Source: JAHDCJ01 sp039028895 (GTDB lineage Bacteria; Bacteroidota; Bacteroidia; Chitinophagales; Saprospiraceae). From it: a stretch of 64,000 bases of DNA. Positions 16,214-25,688 of the stretch are shown here, piece by piece. The position numbers and the translations under genes are program-made. The stretch covers positions 172,444 to 236,443 of the forward strand of contig JBCCHF010000004.1 of NCBI GenBank assembly GCA_039028895.1, written 5' to 3'. Under the pieces are notes generated by a model. The model was not told the DNA's origin, made no database searches, and saw nothing but the letters and a program-made list of their open reading frames with translations. Position 1 is the first letter of the stretch. The number at the start of each line of letters is the position of its first letter.

Positions 16214-17590
16214 ATGGGAGTTCCTAATCATAAGAAAATACAACACCTATATCTAAGAGCAGGGTTTGGTCTGCCTCCTCTAGAATGGAATGAAAAGCGG
16301 GAAATGCCGATAAGCCTTGCGGTTGAAGCATTATTTTCTGATATCAACAAAGTGGGCGAACTCCAGCAGATGGACCTCTCCTACTTTTCACTTTCACCTT
16401 CAGAACAGAATAAAAAAAGGTCGGAGTACCAAGGGAAAAGTGGAAAAGTATTACGCCAACGCAACTTGGACTGGATTAACCAGATGGCAACTGGTTCGTC
16501 AAACCCACTCGTTGAAAAAATGACTTTGTTTTGGCATGGGCATTTCGCCAATCATATACGGTTCGGATTTACTGCGGTGCAGCAAATCAACATGCTTAAG
16601 CGGCATGCACTTGGTAATTTCAAAGATCTTGTACTTGGTATTTGTCGCGACCCGGGCATGCTTCATTATCTCAATGCCAGTAATAATCAAAAAAATAATG
16701 TCAATGAAAATTTCGGCCGTGAACTGCTGGAATTATTTACAATGGGCATTGGCAATTATACCCAACAAGATGTAGTAGAAGCCTCCAGGGCTTTTACCGG
16801 TTGGAATCATAACGAACACTTCAGGTTTGTCAAACAAGATCGGTTTCACGATACTGGTAAAAAAACCTTTTTAGGCAGGACCGGAAATTTTGATGGCTCC
16901 GATATAGTTGATATTATTCTAGAGGAAAAGGCCACTGCAAGATTTATTACCCGTAAAATATATGCCTACTTCGTCAACCAGGATGTTAATGAGGCCAGGG
17001 TAAGGACTCTTGCTGACAGTTTCTATAACTCCGGTTACGACATCAAAGCACTGATGAAATCAATCTTGAGCAGCAGTTGGTTTTATGACGAGGAAAATAT
17101 TGGTATTAAGATCAAATCTCCAACAGAACTTCTGGTTGGTATCATGAAAACCTTCAGATTAAAATTGCATGAACCTGAAAAGTTCTACCAACTGCAAAAA
17201 GCACTAGGTCAAAAGTTATTCGAACCCCCAAATGTCTCCGGATGGCCTTCCGGAAAATTGTGGATTAACAATGGTAATATCATGCTCAGGATGGGGCTTG
17301 CCAATTTCCTGACTCAACAACTCCAAGTATCTGTTCCTTTCAGAAAGTTACATCCGGTTAACATTAGCAAGACCCTCCCTGTCCAGAAAATTAGTGGAAT
17401 GAGTTTTATTGGGTTCAATGAGATCTTTGGATGTTGTTCGCCAGGAGACCTTGTGAACGGCATCGCAGAATACCTATTACAGCCCACAACTCATCAGAAC
17501 ATTGGCTATAATCCTGGCTTTAGTGAACAGGAAAAAATGTTTCATATTATTCTTCAAATTATGCGCCTGCCAGAGTACCAGGTTTGCTGA
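16214..17590 (+). CDS. DUF1800 family protein
   Basis: A 458-residue protein with clear DUF1800 hallmarks: HLYLRAGFGLPP at the start, MTLFWHGHFAN (about 98-108), NENFGRELLELFTMGIGNYT (about 163-182), EASRAFTGW (about 188-196), and near the end PPNVSGWPSGKLWINNGNIM. No signal peptide is evident. The biochemical role of DUF1800 is not established. Members usually sit next to a DUF1501 gene, as here. Finding the pair inside a polysaccharide locus is unusual. Confidence 0.9.
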   Translation: MGVPNHKKIQHLYLRAGFGLPPLEWNEKREMPISLAVEALFSDINKVGELQQMDLSYFSLSPSEQNKKRSEYQGKSGKVLRQRNLDWINQMATGSSNPLVEKMTLFWHGHFANHIRFGFTAVQQINMLKRHALGNFKDLVLGICRDPGMLHYLNASNNQKNNVNENFGRELLELFTMGIGNYTQQDVVEASRAFTGWNHNEHFRFVKQDRFHDTGKKTFLGRTGNFDGSDIVDIILEEKATARFITRKIYAYFVNQDVNEARVRTLADSFYNSGYDIKALMKSILSSSWFYDEENIGIKIKSPTELLVGIMKTFRLKLHEPEKFYQLQKALGQKLFEPPNVSGWPSGKLWINNGNIMLRMGLANFLTQQLQVSVPFRKLHPVNISKTLPVQKISGMSFIGFNEIFGCCSPGDLVNGIAEYLLQPTTHQNIGYNPGFSEQEKMFHIILQIMRLPEYQVC

Positions 17591-17604
17591 TAAACTTTTA
17601 CTTC

Positions 17605-18792
17605 ATGATCACACGCAGAAAATTTATACAGCATTCCGCATTGGCAACAGCCTCCATTATGGTTCCTAGTGTCTTAAAAGCTTTTGATGCTCCTTCTCCA
17701 CGTGATTTTCAAAATGGCAAGCAAGTGATCATCGTTCAGTTGGGCGGAGGCAATGATGGGCTTAATTCTCTGGTTCCTTTCCGAAATGATATCTATTACA
17801 AACTGCGGCCAAAAATCAGCATTCCGGCTTCCAAAGTTTTAAAGCTCAATGACCAACTTGGCTTTCACCCTGCACTTAGCGGTCTAAAAGCACTTTATGA
17901 CTCCGGTGATCTAGCCATTGTAAACAATGTTGGTTATCCAAATCCTGTGAGATCTCATTTCCGATCCATGGACATCTGGCATACTGCTTCCGATGCTGAT
18001 ATCGTTTGGTCAGAAGGTTGGCTTGGTCGATTTCTTGACATTTGTCCAAGTTGTCAGGAGTGGGAAGTTCTTAACATGGACGAAACCTTAAATCTTGCCG
18101 TAAGAGGCAAAAAAAGGTCAGGGTTCGCCGTCGGAAACATTCAAAAAGTAAGCAATTCAGTTTCTCCTTCTTACGTAAGATCCATGGCTCACCATCATGA
18201 TCATGACAATGAAGTTGTCAGCTACTTATACTCCACTTTAAGTAATACCATTTCGGCTGCTGACTATATTTATAATAAATCCGTAATTTACAAGTCAAAG
18301 AAAACCTACCCTAACACTCCTTTTGGCAAGTCATGCAGACAAGTAGCGGAACTGGTGACTTCTGGAGCCTCTTCATCTGTCTACTACCTCAACTTGAATG
18401 GATTTGATACGCATTACAACCAGGTTATTGCTCAGGAACGTTTGCTTATCCAACTTTCAGGAGGGGTGTCAACAATGGTTGAGGAACTAAAAGCCAATAA
18501 CAAATTTAAAGATACTCTGATCATGGTCTTTTCAGAATTTGGAAGACGCGTGGGAGAAAATGGTGCAGAAGGCACAGATCATGGAACAGCGAACAATGTT
18601 TACTTGATTAGTGGTGCACTCAAAAAGCCAGGGCTTTACAATAGTCCTCCTGACCTCAGTAATCTTAAGGAGGGTGATTTACAATTCCAGGTCGATTTTC
18701 GGGAAGTATACGCTACCATCCTTGACAAATGGTTAAATGTAGCTTCTTCGCAGGTTTTGAAAAAATCATTTAACCCGCTATCAATTATCTAG
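17605..18792 (+). CDS. DUF1501 family protein with Tat signal
   Basis: A 395-residue protein of the DUF1501 family, related to the alkaline phosphatase/sulfatase superfamily. The start at 17605 gives a twin-arginine signal, TRRKFIQHS, followed by a hydrophobic stretch; an ATG at 17584 would only prepend seven residues. QLGGGNDGLNSLVP, HTASD, LNGFDTHYNQ, FSEFGRRVGENGAEGTDHGTAN are family motifs with likely metal ligands (D, H). It begins 15 bp after the DUF1800 gene and probably acts with it in the periplasm. The substrate is unknown. Confidence 0.88.
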   Translation: MITRRKFIQHSALATASIMVPSVLKAFDAPSPRDFQNGKQVIIVQLGGGNDGLNSLVPFRNDIYYKLRPKISIPASKVLKLNDQLGFHPALSGLKALYDSGDLAIVNNVGYPNPVRSHFRSMDIWHTASDADIVWSEGWLGRFLDICPSCQEWEVLNMDETLNLAVRGKKRSGFAVGNIQKVSNSVSPSYVRSMAHHHDHDNEVVSYLYSTLSNTISAADYIYNKSVIYKSKKTYPNTPFGKSCRQVAELVTSGASSSVYYLNLNGFDTHYNQVIAQERLLIQLSGGVSTMVEELKANNKFKDTLIMVFSEFGRRVGENGAEGTDHGTANNVYLISGALKKPGLYNSPPDLSNLKEGDLQFQVDFREVYATILDKWLNVASSQVLKKSFNPLSII

Positions 18793-18876
18793 AATGATCT
18801 CATCATTCAAAATATATGCTTCTTTATTTAGCTATTTAGGCAACATATCCATGGATATGCAGATGCCTGTATAATT
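18793..18876. repeat. Two inverted repeats in the gap after the DUF1501 gene
   Basis: GAATGAT-CTC-ATCATTC lies at 18792-18808 and a perfect 16-bp palindrome CATATCCATGGATATG at 18844-18859. The latter is flanked by AGGCA (18838-18842) and TGCCT (18864-18868), giving a longer imperfect stem. No T-run follows either one, so they are not classical intrinsic terminators. They may be operators or RNA hairpins. Confidence 0.45.
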
Positions 18877-20022
18877 ATGAAATTCGGACTCTTCACCATA
18901 TCGACCTTTGACCTTATCCCGATGTGCAAGCGCCTCAGCAATGCCATCCTGGAAGCAAATGATCAGCATGTAGTAGAGATTCATGAATGCACTCTTCCGG
19001 GGAATACTGTTTATGATGAAAGGGTCAGATTTTATTCCATTGGAAGCTATAAATCAAGGGACCATTTCAACACTCAATCTATTTGGTTCAAAATTATTAA
19101 AACAGTAAGGCTGGCATTCAACTTACTGTTTTTTCATATTAAAAACCGGAAGTCAGTAACCTATACCATTGACCTGCTAAGCCTGAATTGTCTATTAATT
19201 TTCAAGCGGTTATTCTTCTTTAATGATATTATCGTCGTCTATCACCAATTTGAGCTGTTAGAAGTCTCCGATTTGAGCAAATTCCAGAAGTTTACCTTGA
19301 ATTTATTTTCAAAACTTAAATCTGGCCTGGATCTGTTTATATGCCCCGAGCAAAATCGAATAACTTATTTTATTGAGTATACCGGATTGCAGCAAAATCA
19401 AGCATACCTCCTTCCAAACACCTGTTATCCCGTAGAGATTCCTCAAGATGAAAAATCCAAGAATGTTAGTGATAAGATTACTTTAATACATATTGGCAAT
19501 GTTGGTTATAACCACTATATATCAGAATATCTGGACTTCCTCGAGCAGATTGCTGATCCTGAAAAATTTCACTTCTTGTTTGTTGGCTATATGCCCGATG
19601 ATGTAGTAAACCTGATCAGAAGCAGAGAGATACAAGGACTGGAGTTGATTGGTGCTGTTCCCCATCACGAACTTCCTAAATACTATGAGAAAGCAGATAT
19701 CGGCTTCATCTTGTACCGTGATCTGGGACTAAATTATCGTTATTGCGCCCCAAATAAACTTTATGAATACTGGGCAAATGGCATCCCCGTTATTGCACCC
19801 TCTTTACCTGGACTGACACCTTTGTTCAAAAATGAACCGCAAGGCTTACTGATTGATATGGATAACCCTGATGATTTTTTTCGAAAAGCAACTAGCTATA
19901 TCGAAAAATTAAATCCTCATTCTTACGCTGAATATCTGATCGATTACTTCAAAAAAGAATATGATTTAAAAATTCACCAAGAAAAACTGCTCGACACTAT
20001 AGCATCTAAACAGAATAGTTAA
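18877..20022 (+). CDS. Glycosyltransferase (GT4-like)
   Basis: A 381-residue GT-B-like protein. The donor-domain part reads LIHIGNVGYNHYISEYL, FHFLFVGYMPDD, LIGAVPHHELPKYYEKADIGFILY, and YCAPNKLYEYWANGIPVIAP. The block CAPNKLYEYWANG recurs as CAPNKLFEYLVCG in the protein at 24556, so the two are probably paralogues. Start and stop are tightly packed with the next gene (TAATG). Confidence 0.78.
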   Translation: MKFGLFTISTFDLIPMCKRLSNAILEANDQHVVEIHECTLPGNTVYDERVRFYSIGSYKSRDHFNTQSIWFKIIKTVRLAFNLLFFHIKNRKSVTYTIDLLSLNCLLIFKRLFFFNDIIVVYHQFELLEVSDLSKFQKFTLNLFSKLKSGLDLFICPEQNRITYFIEYTGLQQNQAYLLPNTCYPVEIPQDEKSKNVSDKITLIHIGNVGYNHYISEYLDFLEQIADPEKFHFLFVGYMPDDVVNLIRSREIQGLELIGAVPHHELPKYYEKADIGFILYRDLGLNYRYCAPNKLYEYWANGIPVIAPSLPGLTPLFKNEPQGLLIDMDNPDDFFRKATSYIEKLNPHSYAEYLIDYFKKEYDLKIHQEKLLDTIASKQNS

Positions 20023-21140
20023 TGACAAAACTTATGATGGTTATCGGGACAAGACCCGAATTGATTAAAGTAGCACCTCTTGCTATTGAGCTGAACAAAC
20101 GCCAGCTAAAAGATCAGTATATCATTGTCAATACGGCTCAGCATAAAGACCTCCTCGATCCTTATTGGAAAATTTTTGGCCTTGAGCCAAACTACGTTCT
20201 TGACCTGATGGTCCCAGGCCAAAGTCTTAGCGCTTTAACTGGCAGGGCTTTGGTTCAGCTCCAGGAATTTTTATCTGAATTAAAAGAACAAAATCGGTTA
20301 CCCGAATACATCCTTGCACAAGGAGACACGACTACTGTAATGACTTCTTCAATGGTAGCCTTCTACAATAAAATCCGTTTTTGTCATCTTGAAGCAGGAT
20401 TGCGAAGCTTTGACCTCCAGCATCCATATCCTGAAGAATACAATCGCAAAATTGCGGCAATTGCTGCTCATTACCATTTTACCCCAACTGCCGAAGCAAA
20501 GGAGAATCTCATCAACGAAGGTATCGAAGAGAGCAAGGTATTGAAAGTCGGCAATACAGTTATCGATGCCCTCAACTATATCTCCAGTCAACCGGAATTT
20601 AAAAATCCTGTATTTGAAAATGAACAGTTGAACGTGGGGCTTACTCCGGGGAAAAATGCATTGATCACCTGTCATCGCCGGGAGAACCATGGTGAGAATC
20701 TCAAAACAATAATTTCAGCCATCAATGACCTTGCTGAAAAACACGACGATTTTCATTTCGTTTGGCCCGTCCACCCAAATCCAAACGTAAAAAATGTAGT
20801 GCTTCAGTCACAACTTTCGAAAAAATCAAATGTAATACTTACCAGCCCTTTAAATTATTTCGACTTGCTAAAACTTCTGGGTATGACTGCCGTTGCTATT
20901 TCCGACTCGGGAGGCATTCAGGAGGAGGCACCTTCTTTTCAGGTGCCGGTTGTCGTACTTCGGGAAAAAACAGAAAGGCCGGAAGGTGTTAATATGGGGC
21001 TGGCCAAACTTGTTGGTGCAGATTACGCCAAAATAACGGAATGGTTTGAGAACTTCCTGAATGATAACCCAGTAAAGGGTGTAAACCCTTACGGGGATGG
21101 CCTGTCAGCAAAAAGGGTGATAGATGCAATCTGGTCTTAG
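20022..21140 (+). CDS. wecB: UDP-N-acetylglucosamine 2-epimerase (non-hydrolysing)
   Basis: A 372-residue WecB-type epimerase interconverting UDP-GlcNAc and UDP-ManNAc in the cytoplasm. GTRPELIKVAPL is at residues 9-20. HLEAGLRSFD, CHRRENHGENL, WPVHPNPNVK and DSGGIQEEAPSFQVPVVVLR then TERPEGVNMG are all canonical for WecB, unlike the WbpI-type gene at 13701. No UDP-ManNAc dehydrogenase (wecC) is in the window, so the ManNAc may be used directly. Confidence 0.92.
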   Translation: MTKLMMVIGTRPELIKVAPLAIELNKRQLKDQYIIVNTAQHKDLLDPYWKIFGLEPNYVLDLMVPGQSLSALTGRALVQLQEFLSELKEQNRLPEYILAQGDTTTVMTSSMVAFYNKIRFCHLEAGLRSFDLQHPYPEEYNRKIAAIAAHYHFTPTAEAKENLINEGIEESKVLKVGNTVIDALNYISSQPEFKNPVFENEQLNVGLTPGKNALITCHRRENHGENLKTIISAINDLAEKHDDFHFVWPVHPNPNVKNVVLQSQLSKKSNVILTSPLNYFDLLKLLGMTAVAISDSGGIQEEAPSFQVPVVVLREKTERPEGVNMGLAKLVGADYAKITEWFENFLNDNPVKGVNPYGDGLSAKRVIDAIWS

Positions 21141-21172
21141 CTTTAGCAACGGCCAGATTATTGAATCAATTT

Positions 21173-22357
21173 ATGAATACTAAAAAACAAATACACTTCC
21201 TACATACCCACCCTGTCCAGTACATTGTACCCCTTTACAAAAAACTGGCAGCTGAACCTGACATTGAGGTAACCGTACTTTTTTGCTCAAAACGCGGATT
21301 AGGTGATGAAGTCGACGAACAATTCGGCATAAAGGTCAAATGGGATATCCCTATACTCGAAGGTTATAATTATGTTTTTCTGAAAAACCACTCTTTCAGG
21401 AAAGGACATTACAGAGGTATTTTGGGGTATATAAATCTTGGGGTGATCAAACACATTTTAAAAGCCCCACGTGGAAGTTTATTGGTCATCCAGGGTTGGG
21501 CAAAAATTACTTTTTTATTGGGAATAATTGTTGGTCGCCTCTCAGGAAAAAAAATGGCATTGAGAGTTGAAGCCTCTATGTCGCATGAAAATCTGAAAGG
21601 TAAAGGAAAACAGTTATTGCGCAGGTTCGTCCTATCGTATTTGCTTTTCCCATGGTTTCATAAATTTCTTTATATCGGAAAACAGAATAAAGCATTTTAT
21701 AAGTATTTCGGCGTACCCGAAAACAAATTAATATTTACACCTTACTGCGTTAATAATGAACGCTTTATCAAACAAAAAATTGCTTTAGGCAATCGGGTAG
21801 ATGAACCAAAAACAGGCCTCGGCATTAAGCCTAATCAGCGGGTCATTCTTTATTCAGGCAAATATATTGATGTAAAGAAACCATTGGACCTGCTTAATGC
21901 TTTTCTGAAATGTTCTGACCTTAATGCCTTCCTTGTTTTTATGGGAGAAGGCGAGCTCAGAAAAGAGATGGAAGCATTTATTACACATCATCAATTGAAC
22001 AATGTGGTGTTGACTGGTTTTATTAACCAAAGTAAAGTAGCGGACTATTATGGTATCGCAGATATCTTCGTTATGTGTTCGCGTACTGAAACCTGGGGGT
22101 TATCAACCAATGAAGCTATGAACTTTGGAGTGCCTGTGGTTTTACCGCATACAGCAGGCTGTGCAGATGATCTGGTTATTGAAGGCAAGAATGGGTATAT
22201 CTTTGAATCAGGGAATGTTGATGAGCTTGCAGCTGTACTTAGAAAACTTATTGAAATGCCTGAAGATGAATTACGAGAAATGGGTGAAGTATCAGCCAAA
22301 CATGTCCTGGAATATTCAAATGAGACTATCGTAAAAAACATAAAAACCATACTATAA
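21173..22357 (+). CDS. Glycosyltransferase family 4
   Basis: A 394-residue GT-B glycosyltransferase. Acceptor-domain features are HFLHTHPVQYIVPLYKKLA near the start and a long basic middle region. The donor domain has RVILYSGKYIDVKKPLDLL, VFMGEGELRKEME, LTGFINQSKVADYYGIADIFVMCS and ETWGLSTNEAMNFGVPVV. The frame is open from a TTG at 21161, but the ATG at 21173 gives the more usual N-terminus. Confidence 0.87.
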   Translation: MNTKKQIHFLHTHPVQYIVPLYKKLAAEPDIEVTVLFCSKRGLGDEVDEQFGIKVKWDIPILEGYNYVFLKNHSFRKGHYRGILGYINLGVIKHILKAPRGSLLVIQGWAKITFLLGIIVGRLSGKKMALRVEASMSHENLKGKGKQLLRRFVLSYLLFPWFHKFLYIGKQNKAFYKYFGVPENKLIFTPYCVNNERFIKQKIALGNRVDEPKTGLGIKPNQRVILYSGKYIDVKKPLDLLNAFLKCSDLNAFLVFMGEGELRKEMEAFITHHQLNNVVLTGFINQSKVADYYGIADIFVMCSRTETWGLSTNEAMNFGVPVVLPHTAGCADDLVIEGKNGYIFESGNVDELAAVLRKLIEMPEDELREMGEVSAKHVLEYSNETIVKNIKTIL

Positions 22358-22374
22358 TAGCAACAGTAACAAAC

Positions 22375-23307
22375 ATGCCCAAAAGAATTTTGATTACCGG
22401 TGGAGCAGGATTCATACCAAGCTCCTTGGGAGAAGCACTTGCCAACTTACCCAACTACCAGGTCGTATTGGTTGACAATATGCTCACTGGAAAACAGAAA
22501 CACATTCCCCAAAAGGAGAACGTTCATTTCATAAAAGCAGATGTCAATGACATTCATGCTATATCTGCGATAATGACTTCTTATAAGTTCGATGCGGTAT
22601 TCCATTATGCCGCTGTTGTCGGTGTGTTAAGAACACTGAAACATCCATCATTAGTATTGAAGGACATTGACGGTATTCGGAATATTTTGGAGCTCAGTAA
22701 AAACACTGGAGTAAAAAGAGTATTCTATTCATCGTCTTCAGAGGTTTATGGAGAACCTGTTGAATTACCTCAACACGAAGAATCCACTCCGCTTAATTCC
22801 CGACTGCCTTATGCTGTCGTAAAGAATGTTGGGGAATCCTTTTTTAGAACTTATAAGCAAGAGTTTAATCTCGATTATACCATTTTCAGGTTTTTTAATA
22901 CTTACGGACCTAAGCAATCTGATGATTTTGTCGTCTCAAAATTTATTAAAGCCGCATTAAGAAATGATGATATTACCATTTATGGTGACGGCTTTCAAAC
23001 GAGGACTTTCTGTTATATCAATGACAATGTAGACTTTACCATTAAAGTACTTGAAGGAAGGTACTTGTTAAACGAAGTCGTGAATGTTGGGCACGACAAG
23101 CAATTTACAATTCTAGAATTAGCTGAAACGATTAAAAAAGTGTTTGGTTCAAGTTCCAAGATCGTTCATCTTCCAGCACTAGCAGAAGGCGACATGAAAC
23201 GACGACAACCTGATAACTCTAAAATGCGCTCAATATTAAATCGAAATCTTTTGGATCTTGAAAAAGGATTAAAGCTGATTCGGGACAACAAAGTCATTAC
23301 TGTTTAA
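22375..23307 (+). CDS. NAD-dependent epimerase/dehydratase (extended SDR)
   Basis: A 310-residue extended short-chain dehydrogenase acting on a nucleotide sugar, close to the UDP-glucose 4-epimerase group. The active site shows SSSSEVYGE (about 121-129) and YAVVK (YxxxK, about 148-152), with RFFNTYGPKQ and GDGFQTRTFCYINDNV downstream. The NAD loop reads TGGAGFIPSSL: the third glycine of GxxGxxG is Pro. Substrate and product cannot be decided from the sequence. Confidence 0.82.
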   Translation: MPKRILITGGAGFIPSSLGEALANLPNYQVVLVDNMLTGKQKHIPQKENVHFIKADVNDIHAISAIMTSYKFDAVFHYAAVVGVLRTLKHPSLVLKDIDGIRNILELSKNTGVKRVFYSSSSEVYGEPVELPQHEESTPLNSRLPYAVVKNVGESFFRTYKQEFNLDYTIFRFFNTYGPKQSDDFVVSKFIKAALRNDDITIYGDGFQTRTFCYINDNVDFTIKVLEGRYLLNEVVNVGHDKQFTILELAETIKKVFGSSSKIVHLPALAEGDMKRRQPDNSKMRSILNRNLLDLEKGLKLIRDNKVITV

Positions 23308-23332
23308 AAAAACTACACCTCATATAATCGTG

Positions 23333-23351
23333 AGGATATTGGAAATATCCT
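23333..23351. repeat. Perfect 8-bp inverted repeat in an intergenic gap
   Basis: AGGATATT-GGA-AATATCCT lies 26 bp after the epimerase stop, in the 183-bp gap 23308-23490. No T-run follows. The rest of the gap shows no convincing TAnnTTTG box and no ORF. It could be a protein site or an RNA hairpin protecting a 3' end. Confidence 0.4.
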
Positions 23352-23490
23352 GAACCAATAGACTCTACTTGTGTTTTCTACACGTGGGATAAACCAAGTC
23401 GCCGCATTTGTTTGTACAATCTATTAAAAAAACTACAATCGGCGCGAATTTAATTGTCATTCAAATTGTCCCAAAACTGTTTCTCGATTC

Positions 23491-24537
23491 ATGAAATCCG
23501 AAAACACGAAACTCCTGTTTGTTTATCAAAACTATTATAATGTTGCTACTGCATTAGGGCTGACATTCAAACGCATTTTTAATGAAATGCTAACTGATTT
23601 CAGTTCATTCAGAGTGAAACCTATTTCAAACAATATCAAGTTAGGCCGGGTTTTAAATAGGATCCGCCCATTCAAACAACTCCATTTCCAGTCTCAAAAC
23701 GAGCAACTCATTAACAGGGTCAAAAGGGAGAAACCAGATGTTCTTTTTATTATCAAGGGCACAGACATTAAACCTCAAACATTAAGACGCATTCGCACAG
23801 CTCACTCCGGTATTACCCTGGCATGTTTCAACCCTGACGACCCATTTAATCCAGCTTCATCAAACTCCCGAATTGTAGAAAGTATAGCGCTTTATGATCA
23901 TTATTTCATCTGGGCCAATAGGTTAGTCCAGCCAATTCTCGATGTAGGCGCCAAAGCCTGTACTTATTTACCGTTTGGAACAGATACCAAGGTGATTTTC
24001 CCAATTGAAAAAAAAGAATTTCGTTACGATCTGACTTTTGTTGGAAGTGGCGATAACGAAAGGTATCATTGGATAAAACAAATTGTAAAAGAATCAAAGG
24101 CCAGCAAAACCGATTTCAATATCTCCATTTTCGGTAACAACTGGCCCAAAATTCCTGGTGTAGAAATCTTTACCCATGTTGATGGACTCGATTTCCTTGA
24201 ACGTATATCATACTCAAGGGTGAATCTTAACATCCTCAGGAAACAAAACAAAGGCTCTAATAATATGAGAACATTTGAAATTCCTGCAGCAGGTGGTTTC
24301 ATGCTCCATGAATACAGCAATGAAGCCATTACAATATTTGACCAGAACAAAGAAGCAGTCTACTTTAAAAACCCTGGAGAGGTAGTTGAGCAAACCAAAT
24401 ATTATCTTGAAAATGAATTTGAAAGGAAAAAGATTGCCATGGCAGGATTCAAAAAGGCGATTAATTTCCCTCAAACTTATGAAGCAAGAATTCAAAAAAT
24501 TTTAGAAAAATTGACCGTGACTGCTGCTACTGCATAA
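23491..24537 (+). CDS. CgeB/YkvP-like glycosyltransferase
   Basis: A 348-residue protein of the CgeB-like glycosyltransferase group. KREKPDVLFIIKGTDI (about 72-87) and ACFNPDDPFNP belong to the N-terminal half. YLPFGTDTKVIFP, YDLTFVGSGDNERY and NNMRTFEIPAAGGFMLHEYS belong to the donor half. It is paralogous to the protein at 25689. The role in repeat-unit synthesis is inferred from context. Confidence 0.78.
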   Translation: MKSENTKLLFVYQNYYNVATALGLTFKRIFNEMLTDFSSFRVKPISNNIKLGRVLNRIRPFKQLHFQSQNEQLINRVKREKPDVLFIIKGTDIKPQTLRRIRTAHSGITLACFNPDDPFNPASSNSRIVESIALYDHYFIWANRLVQPILDVGAKACTYLPFGTDTKVIFPIEKKEFRYDLTFVGSGDNERYHWIKQIVKESKASKTDFNISIFGNNWPKIPGVEIFTHVDGLDFLERISYSRVNLNILRKQNKGSNNMRTFEIPAAGGFMLHEYSNEAITIFDQNKEAVYFKNPGEVVEQTKYYLENEFERKKIAMAGFKKAINFPQTYEARIQKILEKLTVTAATA

Positions 24538-24555
24538 GTTAAAGAACAGACCTGT

Positions 24556-25683
24556 ATGACCAAATGTGCCCTGCTTCATTTTAGAGCCCTGGAAAAATAT
24601 CCTCCTACACTCAACCTGATTTCCTTCCTTGAAAATCATCAATACAAAGCCCATTGGAAGGTTTTCACAACAGCACCAAGGGAGAACATGACACTATATG
24701 TCTCTTCATCAGACAAAATTTCCTTTCACCGAACCAATGAAATTTACAGAAACCAACCAGCAATTAGTAGGGCTTTGATCTATTTCCGGTTTTACATAGG
24801 CACTCTGATACGCTTAATTCTCTGGCGACCAGAAGTGGTATTGTACTTTGAATCAATTTCTGCCTATCCGGCAATTATTTACAAGCGTTTTTTCAATAGA
24901 AAAGCAAGACTTTTTGTCCACTACCATGAATACATTGCCCCTCATGAATACCGCGAGGGCATGAAGCTTAACAACTACTTTCACCAACTTGAAAAGAAAA
25001 TATACCCCGATACAGAATGGGTATCACATACCCACCCTACAAGGCTCAAAGATTTTCTGAATGACAACAAAGAAATTAGTTTCCCCTCTACCCGCGTGAT
25101 GCCTAACTTTCCTCCCAGGAATTGGCTTCTAAAAAAAGAACAATACCAATACGGTGATCCGGTCAGGATGATTTCAGTTGGTTCTCTCGGAGTAGATTCA
25201 CTTTATCTAAAAGAAATTTGCGAGTTCGTAATCAATACAAAAGGTAAAGTCATAATTGACTTTTACACCCACACCTTCCGGGAAGAGGCAAAGGCTTACC
25301 TTGAAAACCTCAATTCCCCGTGGATTAAGTTAAAAGGTACTGTAGACTATCATATTCTTCCTGAAATTTTGCAAGGTTATGATATTGGGTTGATCCTTTA
25401 TAAAGGTCTTTATCAAAATGTAGTAAATTGCGCGCCTAATAAACTATTTGAATACCTCGTCTGTGGCCTTGATGTCTGGTTGCCTAAAGAGTTGTTAGGT
25501 TCATATCAATATCTGACTAATGGTGTTTACCCCCAGGTGTTGAAAATTGACTATACAACACTTGCAGAAAACGGACACCAATTGTTAAAAAGGCCTACCG
25601 AGCTTAAATTTGAGGAACCTCAATTCTTCATGGAGCAAGTATTACCAGACCTGGTGAACTCAATGTATCACCCGGAAGCATAA
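24556..25683 (+). CDS. Glycosyltransferase (GT4-like)
   Basis: A 375-residue GT-B-like protein placed between two CgeB-like genes. RLFVHYHEYIAPHEY is in the acceptor half. VRMISVGSLGVDSLYL, LKGTVDYHILPEILQGYDIGLILYKG and NCAPNKLFEYLVCGLDVWLP are in the donor half. The last block is shared with the protein at 18877. The next gene follows after 5 bp. Confidence 0.75.
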   Translation: MTKCALLHFRALEKYPPTLNLISFLENHQYKAHWKVFTTAPRENMTLYVSSSDKISFHRTNEIYRNQPAISRALIYFRFYIGTLIRLILWRPEVVLYFESISAYPAIIYKRFFNRKARLFVHYHEYIAPHEYREGMKLNNYFHQLEKKIYPDTEWVSHTHPTRLKDFLNDNKEISFPSTRVMPNFPPRNWLLKKEQYQYGDPVRMISVGSLGVDSLYLKEICEFVINTKGKVIIDFYTHTFREEAKAYLENLNSPWIKLKGTVDYHILPEILQGYDIGLILYKGLYQNVVNCAPNKLFEYLVCGLDVWLPKELLGSYQYLTNGVYPQVLKIDYTTLAENGHQLLKRPTELKFEEPQFFMEQVLPDLVNSMYHPEA

Positions 25684-25688
25684 ACAAA

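Noticed and set aside
23333..23351. Inverted repeat as an intrinsic terminator of the epimerase gene.
   Set aside because: The stem is AT-rich and no T-run follows.
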